64,000 nt of DNA. Origin: Antennarius striatus (Eukaryota > Chordata > Actinopteri > Lophiiformes > Antennariidae). The stretch covers positions 12,831,001 through 12,895,000 of the forward strand of contig NC_090784.1 in the NCBI RefSeq assembly GCF_040054535.1, read 5' to 3'. The translations under genes and the position numbers were made by a program. Shown here one piece after another: positions 21,101-31,886 of this stretch. Positions within the stretch are counted from its first letter, which is position 1. Every line of letters begins with the position of its first letter. The notes beneath the pieces are model-generated. The model was not told where the DNA came from. It saw only the letters and a program-made list of their open reading frames with translations, and ran no database searches.

Positions 21101-22142
21101 AGCATTTAGAAGCTATAAAATCTTACTACTCCCTCTCAAATCTACATGTGGGAATGGATTTCATAAAGTCACCTTCAGCTTCAGTTAAATCTTCATCATC
21201 CATATCTGAGGGGAAAAAAAGGGAGAAATATATCCTTTAAAAAATAACACAGAATAAACTATTTGTGGATAACCCCTACATAGTGAGAGTAAACCCACAA
21301 ATGAATACAGAATTGTTTAGCATTTGTTTAACATCAGTACAAATATAGAGACAGTTAAGAACCAAAAGTATTAACTATTGCCTTGTTCTTTATTCTACTA
21401 AACATGATATTTGCTACTTCGGGTCAACACATGTTGGGCATGATCCTTGATATTTGATTATTGATTATATCAGGAAGATCAACTAAACTTTAAATTTGCA
21501 ACAAGGACAAGTATTGGCGCTGATAACAAACCAAGACTCATTGATGACTGGATCAAGTGCCAATGAGTCTTATCCAGCAGTATTTTTAACCTGTTAATTT
21601 TTCCTGCTTACCTCCATCTGCTGATCCTTCAATATCCTTTGAAACAGCTTTAAAAAAAAGAAGAAGCAAAAAACAGGATTCGAGTTAGTGCACATTCACA
21701 CAGTAAAAACAATAATTGTGAAAACATCCCTAGTGAAGACCACTATAGTATTCATTGATTGTTAACTGACTGTAAAGCACAAACTTTTGAGCCATAGTAA
21801 GTGTATCACAGTTATGCATGTACTATTATACTATTATACATGTACTATTGTACAATTATTTGGTGACGTCTATAATCTTTTCCGATCCTAGATCACATAA
21901 AAGAAAAGCAGTGGATTCCTGTGAATTGGAGTACGTATTCCTTCCGTATTGACACGTGTTAACTGAAGAGGAAACTGCAAGAGAGTGCTCAAGCATAGGT
22001 CTGTGCAGAAAAAAAAAAACATGCTGGCTCTGTGATGCATAGAACATGATTAGATCCTTATCACCTGAAAGCATCACAGAGATGAGAACGTACCAGTGAT
22101 GGCTGGTAGCAGCAGCAGGCACAGGAACAGCAATCGGATCAT
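18162..22142 (-). CDS. Unrecognised small type I single-pass membrane protein, 8 coding exons
   Basis: Minus-strand coding exons, first to last: 22142-22094, 21647-21612, 21205-21173, 20090-20025, 19913-19857, 19732-19664, 19459-19417, 18204-18162. All have AG acceptors and GT donors, the phases join without error, and the total is 396 bases (131 residues). Order: signal peptide (MIRLLFLCLLLLPAIT); acidic ectodomain (17-82), including MDDEDLTEAEGDD and a dibasic LSKRG at 63-67; one transmembrane helix (about 83-108, TLIVIIVAVTALTLSVAAIV); then a cytoplasmic tail starting RRHMNNRQQ and ending GIYSVPTEQNHKGV. Most introns are phase 1, as is common for modular ectodomains. The tail tyrosine Y120-SVP could be phosphorylated (inference). 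There is no FXYD motif, although it neighbours an FXYD gene. I do not recognise the family; the agreement of eight exons makes a real gene very likely. Confidence 0.78.
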
Positions 22143-22158
22143 TGTAAAATGCTGTGGG
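22094..22158 (-). other. Signal-peptide exon preceded by a splice acceptor (5' noncoding exon implied)
   Basis: On the minus strand 'cttttctttcag' ends just before 22158, followed by 16 untranslated bases and the ATG at 22142. An acceptor immediately before the start codon implies that transcription begins in an upstream noncoding exon. The CpG-rich patch at 27.4-27.8 kb is a candidate: on the minus strand it has a donor-like ATAG|gtaggt near 27535. Confidence 0.5.
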
Positions 22159-22662
22159 CTGAAAGAAAAGTTAAAAATATCTACTATTATTAAAAAGTTA
22201 AAAATATCTGCCTGATATTCAGTGACTGGTGTTTGAGGAAAACTTGGTGTTGTGGTTAAAAATAATGCATGATCCAATTTGTCTATAATTGGGGCTGCAG
22301 TCTAATTAGAGCTTCAGGATCACATACTGCTAGTCAGTGGAAAAATTCCAAGCAAGCATGTCTTTGTGCTGTTTTGACTGGTTTAAAAGCATGCATGCAG
22401 ATAGAGATTGTAATCTGTGGTAGGTGGTAGCAAAAAGGTCAGGGAATGACAACCTCTTTTCCCATAGTGCTCAGCAGAAAAGCTATACCAAGGATTCTGT
22501 CCGTGTCAGCTGGCAAACAATTATTCAGTATTTTCCCTTCCTGATGCAAAGTCTGTGTGCCATGCCAGGTGTTCAGAAAAAAAAAAGAGTGATCAGTGAA
22601 CTTCCACTGGCCTAACAGAATGAAATCAAATATTTTCACACTTATTGCATCCTGCTAGAGCA

Positions 22663-24346
22663 GGGGTATCATAGTCAAATACATGGAGGGCCAAAAACAC
22701 AAATTTTCTACAAGCCAAGGGACGGACTGGTTCAATGTTTATTAAAACATATTGAAATGAACATAGCCTATTGAACCAACACAATGTATATTATTTAATG
22801 ATTAAATTAATACAGCAATATCTTGTTGTTGCTCTGTCCGTAGCTTTAAGGGGAAACCTTTTCAACAGGCAAACAGCAAAAAAGTAAATGAACTTCAAAA
22901 ACAAAATGTGTTTCTTAATATCAAGAGAAATACATAAATAAAATTGCATGCATTATAAACTGAAATTACATTATTGTGCAATCATTATTGCATGAACATT
23001 AATAATATTGTGCATACACAATAATAATGCATCCTTGTGCAAAAAATATTTTTAAAAAAAAAAGATTATTGTGCTGCTCTACAATCCTATCAATCACTGC
23101 TTTCAAATCATTAAAAAAAAATCAATTAAGTTGTGTACTTCATCATGGCTATCTGCAATTTTCCCTGATTCCATTCAACTCAAATAAATATGCATAAATA
23201 AAATAAAATACAAAAATCAATGGCACACAGACAAAGCAATACTTCCTTCAGAGACATCATGTCTTGTAGAAACAAATGTAAAAATTTAACTGAATTTAAA
23301 ACTGAAAATACGTTACTCCTGTGTGATGCTCACTTTTCTGAGGCTGACCCTGGTATTTGATGATGTCTCATCTTCCGTACAAGTTCATGAATGTTCAGGG
23401 TCAGGCTCTGAGCTGAGGAAACCCTCAGGATTGAGTGAAGGTGTTTATCAGTCGGACGGCTCCTCTGTGATGTTTTGTTCAGCTTCATCAGAGAACAATT
23501 GTTCACACAGGTCTGTGCTATGAAACATAGAGAGCGTTCGAGCAACTTGGATGCACAGCTGGGGCATCGTGTCAGGGATGAAACGTGCAAACTCAGCAGA
23601 AGACACACAGGTTTACCTTTTACCTCTCTGAACATAAACTCTGACTCCCACCTGGCTTGAAACCCTCTGCTCTCAGCGTCCACCTTCCCTTTAGCCATTT
23701 TTGAGAAGGGGAGTAGCTAAATTCAACCTCTGCTCTGACTGCTGATAAACATCCATCCATCCATTGTCATGATAGCTTCATCCGCTATCGTAGGTCACGG
23801 GAAGCTGGAGCCTATCCCAGCTGGCTTAGGGCGTCAGGCAGGGGAAACTCTGGGCCAGTGCACCGCAGAGCTACACAGAGACAGACAACCAAGCACACAC
23901 TCATCCCTACGGTCAATTTGGGATCGGTCAATTAACCTGAATCACATGTTTTTGGAGGTGGGAGGAAGCTGGAGAACCCGGAGAGAACCCAAGCAGACAC
24001 GGGGAGAACATGCAAACTCCACATGGACACGGGGAGAACATGCAAACTCCACATGGAGCGTGATGTGAGCCTGGAACCACCTTGCTGAGCGGCGATAGAG
24101 CTACCCACTGCACCACGGTGCTGACCTGCTGATAAACATTGAAACCCAAAGCCTGCTTGCTGCGCTGTACTGACTTCCGCTACTGTTGCATTGTGGGGAA
24201 TGTGGTTTTAGTGGGTGCAAAACACCAACGGGCCAATGTGGCCTGCGGGCCGGTTCTAATAGTAATTAAAAATCATTCGGTGGGCCATAAATAATTCGCC
24301 ACGGGTCAGATCTCACCCGTGGGCCTTGACTTTGCCATATGTGTGC
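22663..24346. mobile_element. hAT-like non-autonomous DNA transposon carrying a SINE
   Basis: The left end reads 'caggggtatcatagtcaaa' followed by 'acatggagggccaaaaac'. The right end reads 'gggccttgactttgccat', the degenerate complement. These match the CAGGGGTGTCAAACTC-type termini of widespread fish hAT elements, as do the internal 'ggttcaatgtttattaaaac' and 'attgaaccaacacaatg'. I see no transposase frame. A SINE at 23750-24125 sits inside it. Confidence 0.7.
23750..24125 (-). repeat. tRNA-headed fish SINE, minus orientation, nested in the hAT-like element
   Basis: Left to right it shows the tail (catccatccatccat), 'ggagcctatcccagctggc', the 'caatttgggatcggtcaatt' body, 'tttttggaggtgggaggaag', 'ggggagaacatgcaaactcc' (present twice in tandem), and the complemented tRNA-like head ending 'ccactgcaccacggtgc'. 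This is the best preserved minus-strand copy in the window. Confidence 0.8.
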
Positions 24347-27045
24347 TCGAATAATGAGTATAGTAAAATTTCAGTCTAGCATGGACTTTATCTTATTCCG
24401 TGTGATAGATTTAAATTGGCTGTGATTCCTTTTTGTAAGTGTGCATTGTTGATGTGAAGGAAATATCTCACAACTTCCTCAAAGCACAGAGTTCTAAACA
24501 AACCCTACCTCCGTTCCCCATTACCACAACTATGTAGATGTGAAATGCAGATGTTCTCAGTCTTCAAAACAAAGCCCCAGCTGTAGCCAACACAATATGA
24601 ATGGGGATATTTTTAAGTGGGAACACATAGTGGGCTCTTTTCCAGTTTAGCTCCCAGATGAAGCCACAGATTAAGCCACTCAGATCTGTTCAAATCCGAA
24701 ATAGGAAGTCATTTACGCAAGGAGTGATACTGTACACAGAGGGAACTCTCCCACTGACCTTTGTGCCAAACGTTATATTATAGAGGGCTCGTCATTGTTA
24801 GCCATGCCTATTGTGTGCATGTTTCCTATTTGGTCAGTGACTACGTGGAAAGAACTGAAATGACCTGTATTGTTAGGAATAGATTATAAAACAGGACTAA
24901 GGAATAGAAGAAAACCTTTTAGATGTGTACTCTCCATCCCCTCCTCCATACAGGAGTTACAACTCACTGTATTCTACTCATGGCTACAATATGAGGAAGT
25001 GGATCATGTCCACCATATGGCGAGTGGATTAAAATGACCATGTATAGTAAACAGAAGTGAAAAGGAGTGTATCCTGGGTATCAATAGACCAGCAAACACC
25101 AGATTATCATTTCAATTTTTTTACAGCTTTATGAAAAACCTCAGCATAGTGTCCAAATATTCTCATTGTAGTAATTAACGTCCAGAAATCATGTGAGACA
25201 AATATCTAACCAGTAGGCCTGCGAGGAACAAGTACAGCTCAGTTCACAATAACGTTATCTTCATGCATTAGCAGAACTGCATTAACAACCGCTTCAGTTG
25301 ACTGTATTGGAAAAAGATATTAATCACACAACTGAGGCTGACTGGAGAAGGAGTGCAGTGTGGGCTGTTCTGGCCAGTTGAATGGCTGCAGTAAATCTCT
25401 GAGCACAAACAACCCAAGAAGCTGCAAATAAAATCTCCCTCTGTATCCAATTTACTTTTCAGAGTCACTTTGGGTGAAATAATAAGATTATCCAATTTGG
25501 AAATATTTATCAACCCAGTCCAGTGCCTTTGTGTCAAAATGGCTCCAGAAGCTTGTATTTTATTTCAAATTGGGTAATATATTCTTATACATTTGAATGC
25601 CGCTCAAATTTGCTCTTTAATACCAAATGCCATTTGTAACTTAGAATGACCAGCAGCTTGCTTAGATAGAAACACTTCTGTTTTTCGAGCTTGACATGCA
25701 AGGATCATTGAAAGTGAGTGCACTATTGTACAGACATGGAAGCTAGAATGCAGCTCTAATAGCAGGTATACTGGCCCATTGCTGAAGGGTGAATGTGTTC
25801 ACTACATTCTTCCACTGACAGCATTAATGTTGACTCCCACACCTGTCTAGCCAGAGCAGTCTAAAGTATACCCAACTTTGGTTTACCAGGAGCCCTTTCC
25901 TTCCAAACATCCCACTAATATCAGCAAAACACACACATAAACACACACCTGTCTGCATGTACACAACAGACGAGGAAGAAACTACTTATCTACTTTCACT
26001 CTTTATGCATCACTAACACAACAGATAATAATCACTAATGTGCAAAGGTATTACAGACACTGTGGCTGAGAGACTTCATGGAGAGAGAAATACAAGTAAG
26101 AAAAATTAAGGGAGAAAAAGAGAGAAGGCAGTGAAGAATCGCAGATAAAATAATCCATAAAAAGAGAATGAGCACGGAAACAAAGAAAGATTAAGGCAGG
26201 GAGAAAGGCAACAAGATCATTAGTTATTCATTGCCATTCAATTTTAGAAAAGTAGTCACTTACTCTAATTCATTGGAGAAGATTTATTGAAATGTTTACT
26301 GATCTCTACATCAGCAGTTATCTTTGTAGAAGATGTTTAAGTGTGGTTGAACACACTCCCTCTCTTTTGCCGCCCTGAACTGCTGAGCTAAGAACCAATT
26401 AAGAAAAAACTTGACAGCACTCAGAGTTAAAATTCCAGGTAGCTCAGGTGATCAATTGCGTCATTATAAATACAAGTAATAGTCCCATTATAGTTTGGCC
26501 CACATAGCAGGAGTTCTTGATCATGAAGAAACTATTGGATTATCACTTACAGGTAGATCCAGATCAAAACTGGATAACTTCTAGATCTAATGTGGATGAC
26601 AGTGTGCAATTTGTACCCATGCGTTACTCATGAGTTTAGAAGAAATCATTTTCAGGAATTGATTCTGGATCCAGATGATGACACAGGTCACAATCAGAAT
26701 GACTTTCTTCTTGGGAAAAGACTAAATCAAATCTATTAACAACTTATTGAATGAACCAAAAGACAAAAATGTTGAGGCTGGTAAAAGCATTACCCCATTG
26801 GAAGAAGTAATATAAATAAATTAAGGCAAAATGCACAATACCTCAGTTGATGTCTGGCTAACCAGTGTGTGATGCACCATCAAATTACAGTGAGTCTAAA
26901 AAGCACACAGTTATTTCCAATAGACTTGGTGAATGAGCTCTGGGTCAACAAGGCCAACAGCAGAACAACTGAGAGGATATGAGAGTGTGTCAAACTATGA
27001 CAAAATGCAGACGCATATCCTGTATTCACCTTCCTCTCTGTGTAT
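24347..27045. other. Intergenic sequence, no gene recognised
   Basis: AT-rich, with stops in all frames. No exon chain, domain or clear repeat family is recognised. Confidence 0.45.
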
Positions 27046-27047
27046 TG

Positions 27048-27048
<1 letters not shown>

Positions 27049-27140
<92 letters not shown>
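27049..27140. repeat. (GT)n microsatellite with a GC-alternating end
   Basis: About 40 GT units, ending in gtgcgcgcgcg near 27130. This is an alternating purine-pyrimidine tract. Confidence 0.95.
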
Positions 27141-27389
27141 GACACATACAGATGTTACTAAGATATGATTCTACAAATAGTAGAAGTTTTAACGTCTGCA
27201 AACGAATAAGCCGACTTAGGGCCAAAAAAAATGACTCATCTCAGACTCATCTTTTATCAGATAGTGATCAAGTGTGTATCCTCAACATCACTTAGACTTA
27301 CAGACCTGTGCCAGGCAGGCACAAGAGAATATACTATGTTTCATTAAAACATAGCATGTTTATTTTAAAAAACAACAACATTTTATTTG

Positions 27390-27790
27390 GCGCCCCTGCT
27401 TCACTTTCCAAAACTCTAGTCGATTGGCTCATCAAGAGAAGAGCAGGGAAGGCGAAATAAACGCAGAACAAACAGAGCAGGACAGAAACAGGTAGTGCAG
27501 ACCGAGGACCGTCATTTTGAATAACAAATAACCTACCTATCGATGAAGCACAGTTATATTTGCAAAATATACAATAGAGTCCGTTTGAGGAAATGAAGGC
27601 TTTAAAATCATATCTTTACATTTAACGAGGCACAGCCGAGCGGCGCGTCGACAGGAGGGCGGTTTGCAGCTGTGCGGCCGCGGTCACGACGCGCTTCCCA
27701 CGTGTGAGCAGGGGATCCACAGCTGTGTCATTTCTCGCCGATACTGTTCCCGTGTTCGTCATTTCATTTCGCTACTGTGGAAATGTACAT
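27390..27790. promoter_or_regulatory. CpG-rich patch, possible promoter
   Basis: In an otherwise AT-rich region, 27640-27700 is dense in CpG (for example gagcggcgcgtcgacagg, a gcggccgc octamer and acgacgcgc), followed by a cacgtg E-box near 27699. Inverted CCAAT (attgg) occurs near 27423. It may be the promoter of the minus-strand membrane-protein gene, whose ATG exon needs an upstream exon, or of an unrecognised gene. Inference from composition only. Confidence 0.4.
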
Positions 27791-30100
27791 GTCGTGTCAG
27801 ACCTGCTCTACGGTTTCAGGATAACTAGTTTAAAATCCCACGATGTGTTTTTGAGCGTTGTTTCCAATAGAAGTAGTAAAAAGTCTATCGCTATTTAATT
27901 CCACTGTTAAAACGGGATTATTAGTGGAACTACTGTAATTGGTGGAACTATTAGTTCCAACAAATGACAGGCTCATAAAAGCATTCCATGCTAAGGTGTG
28001 CTAACAGCCCATCTTTTTATCATTTCATATTTTGTTGGTACTTCATCCATTTTTGCTTTTTCTGAAATAGCCTAGGATATTTGTTTTCAGAATCCTGATA
28101 CTTCAGTTTTTCTTCTCAGTTTTCTTGTTTCACAGCTGTAATTTTCTTCTCTGCCCCTTCAACCCTGTTGACCCGTTAAATGAATTGTGTTATATTTGTA
28201 GGAAATTAAAACAATATTACAAGGTCATGTGCATAAAACTCACTGTACAACCAGAGTAGTAACGGACTTAAAATTCTAATTACTTTGTCCCATTTTGCCT
28301 TCACCCTTCCCCACCTCATTTGCAGCACAGCTTCATCAGGTCATTCCTCTTTTGCCTGCAACACTCAAGTCTCAACAGTTCTGTTGTGTACCTTGAAGGA
28401 TTCTATTTGTTCAGTTTTGAGTGATGCTTTGGGTGGGGTGACCTGCCTGCCAAAGGAACCTCAGAAATCTGTCCACTGTTAGAGGGAATTATGGTCAGTA
28501 ATTAGTTGGTTGGGAAATACGCTGCTGTCTTTGCTCTGAAATGTGATCAGATATTTACATTGTGTGTAGAAATAAATAACACTCATCACATGTTTGCCTT
28601 GATTCTTTGAAGAACTTTAGCTCATGATGAAAAATATCCTATTTTGTTTCATATGAACTCTTGTCATAGTGTTCATACAACTACTTCTTCTAGAAGGTAA
28701 TCAATGCATTGCACATACAACAGTATTATGCAAGTAAGCTCTCATTAATTTAAGACAATGTTGAAAAGGTGAACTTACCGGTACTTTTAGATGGGCTGCT
28801 GCTCAGGGTTGCTTCGATACACTGCTGTTATACTGTTGCTTCCTCGTCAAGAACTTTGTTATCATGGAAACTAGACAGAGTGGTGAAGGTGCACGTTCAT
28901 ACAGGTGTACTCAGTCAGGAACTGGCAGCTATGTTCTTCATTGGCTGCTGAACTAACTGAAACCTGACACCAACAGCCATATCTCTGTTGCACAAGTGGA
29001 CTTTCTGTGCACTCTGGGAACATTGCTCATTGCTCACAATAGATCTTATCATTGCAGTATAAGTGAGTTATTTGCTGTCATAAATTTATCGACTGTTGTC
29101 TGAGGAATCTATTTTACTATGGAAATTGTGCATTTGTTTAAGGTGGATGTGCATTTCCTGAAGTTGTGGTGTGGGGGGATAATGAAATATTTGAATTGAG
29201 TTAAATGTGTAACTCTATTTTATTTTCTACTCTGGAAGGCCTAGAAGGAAGCGTCTGTTGATGTTTCCCCCTCATAGTGACCCAATAGCATATGTTCACT
29301 GAAATTTGGACCTCAGTCATTGTAGAGGTTCTGGGAAGTGTCTGTATACAGCCGACCCTCTCTGCAAGCCAGTCAAAGTCTATTCACCTGGGGCAAGTGA
29401 TCACTCCTCCTCCCTCCTGAGTGTGAAGTCAACAAAGGCCTATTACTGTCCTCATCTCTTTGTGTACACACACTGTTTGCAACCACAAGCTTCTCCATGA
29501 TGTGTCCTCCTTCGGGTCCTGATACTATCCCTTTACTCCTTACTTCCTGAACCACCATGTCATCAGCGAGGTGATGATCAAAAGATCAAACCACATGAAA
29601 TGTACTTTAAAGGCTATACCAACCCCAGGAGTAGGTAGTGCTTTTAAACTGGAGCAACTCCAGCTTGAGCTAAACACAAATGAAGCTGTTGGTGTTGAGG
29701 TCGGTTTTATGTGCTCCAAACACACCATTTGGGGATTCCTTGTTAGATTCTATATTGAAACTAGTGTCTCACAAGTTTTTGTTACATTATCCCTCCCTAG
29801 GTAAACACAGAACTGAGTTCCAGTTTCCTGTTTGCAATGGCTAAAAGCAAAACTGAGGAGATTTCCATCGGAACAAGACAAATGTGTGACAGCCTACAGC
29901 TTGTTTACTTCAAATATTACATAAGCAGCAGCCTTCAACTATAACAGTCCTGCTATCTGTGTATATCTGTTGGACTGAGCCTGTGTGGATTGGAGCGAGC
30001 AAGTTGCTCAGTGTCCTGATGAAGCAATGCCTACCTCTCCTAAACAAGACACTATCTGAGTCCCTTAAACAACTCTATCCAGCAACATATGAAATTTAAT
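27791..30100. other. Intergenic sequence, no gene recognised
   Basis: Short open frames occur at 28285-28482, 28769-28951 and 29306-29500, without a domain, a signal peptide or matching splice partners. 29590-29660 contains a partly self-complementary stretch (ctttaaaggc...gcttttaaac), which explains similar short peptides on both strands. Confidence 0.4.
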
Positions 30101-30104
30101 CACA

Positions 30105-30195
30105 TCCGTCCATTTTCTGCCGCTGTATCCGCCGCAGCGGAGCTGGAGCCTATCCCGGCTGGCATAGGGTGTGAGGCGGGGGACGACTCCAGTGT
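30105..30195 (-). repeat. SINE tail fragment, minus orientation
   Basis: 'ccattttctgccgctgtatccgccgcagcgg' followed by 'agctggagcctatcccggctggc' is the 3' end of the tRNA-headed SINE of this window. The head is missing. Confidence 0.7.
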
Positions 30196-30869
30196 GCCTT
30201 TTATTTCATGTAGGGTATTGTGATCGCCTATAGGATGTATAAATGAAGGACTAATAACAATTACCATTTCTTTCTATTTCAGTTGCTGCTTTCATCAAGG
30301 GTTGCATTGTAGTCTCAAACCAACCTGGTCTCTGACAACTTAAATACATTCTGTATAGGGGTCTTCTATTACTGGACCTTTGAAGGAAGATATTTTATTC
30401 TGTAAGGAAATTATAACTACATTTACAATACGCCAAACTGGATTAAATGCTTAATTTCTACCACATTTCATTAGAGCCAACACATATTCGAATAGTGCCA
30501 CACATATTCATGGTGCAGATTTGCAGCTAGTGTTTTTATATCTTCATAATTGTAGAAGAAAAGACATGTTTGGATAAGCGTACTGAACTTATGTAAATGA
30601 AACCTGCAATATTTGTAACTGTCAAGTGATCATGCAGATTATCTGTCCTTTCATTCAAATTCATAGAACAGTAGAAGAACTGGTCCTTTACCATGTGAGG
30701 AAAGGCATAGTGCAAGAAGAAATGTCTCTACCAACCAAACACAAAGATGGTTATCAGGGCTCCTGTCTCAATTCTAGCATTATAAAGTTTTCAAGCTTCT
30801 GAATGGAGTCCTGAGGCATCACAATGAAGGGCTGGGAGTGTGCATATCTTAAAGAGATCTCATTATACC

Positions 30870-31886
30870 TTTGATGGGTGTAACATTGTTACATTGCATT
30901 GTTCCTGTGCCCAAGCAGAGACGCCCGATAGAGTGCAACGACTATCGACCAGTCGCACGTGACGAAGACCCTGGAGTGACTGGTCATGAAGCGCATGTCC
31001 CCAGGTGTAGGATGCGATGCACCCTCTCCAGTTTGCCTAAAGGCCTCAGGTTAGGGCTGACAACACCTTCCTGTGCCTCCTTCACCGGGCACTCTCCTAC
31101 TTGGATGTGGGGGGTTGTGCAGTCAGGATGCCCTTCTTTGACTTCTCAAGTGGCCTTAACGCCATCCAGCCCCAGCTCCTGTAGGTCGAAACTGTCATCC
31201 ATGGCTGTGGACCCCTAACCCATTAGCTGTATCATGGATTATCTGATGGACAGACCCCAGTACATTCGTATGGGGGACTGTTTGTCATCAATAGTGACCA
31301 GCAGCACAAGGGCTCCACAGGGAACCGTACTTTCCCCCGTTCTCTTCACCCTCTACACGATGGACTTCCAGCACAACTTGGATGCATGCTACATGCAGAA
31401 GTTCTTTGATGACACTGCGATTGTGGCATGTATTAAGGAGGGTGACGAGGGGGAGTACAGGAGAGTGGTGACGGACTTTGTGGGATGGTGTCAGCGGAAA
31501 GAGGTGACACCATCCCACAAAGGAGATGGTGCTGGATCTCTGCCCCCCCATCCCCACAGCCAGTGGTCATTGGGGGGAAAGAAGGTGGATGTTGTGAGGA
31601 CTTATAAGTACCTGGTGCTGCAGCTGGACAACAAACTGGACTCGTCATACAACTTGGACTGTGTGTATAAGGGGGTCCTTGGTGTCAATCCATAGTTCTG
31701 TTCATCCACTTTTTCTGTATTTCTGCCTCTTTAATGTTCTTATGCTTATTTCTATGTTTATTTATGTAATTATGTAACGTCTTTTTGTCTGTGTCATGCT
31801 GCTGTTATGTGTATTTATCTATTTATTGTGAGCAGATGATATACTGAATCTCCTTCAGGATTAATGAAGTATATATCTATCTATCA
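30870..31886 (+). mobile_element. Rex1-like (CR1/L2 group) non-LTR retrotransposon, 5'-truncated, dead
   Basis: The frame near 30895 reads IVPVPKQRRPIECNDYRPVA (reverse transcriptase domain entry). After a break, 31234-31695 reads YLMDRPQYIRMGDC, then STRAPQGTVLSPVLFTLYT, then KFFDDTAIVA, and later TYKYLVLQLDNKLDSSYN. The catalytic F-x-D-D is present as FFDD. Frameshifts and internal loss separate the pieces. The 3' end is 'tctccttcaggattaatgaa' followed by a short (tatc)n tail at 31877-31886, as in fish Rex1-type elements. Clade assignment is from memory of these motifs. Confidence 0.8.
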
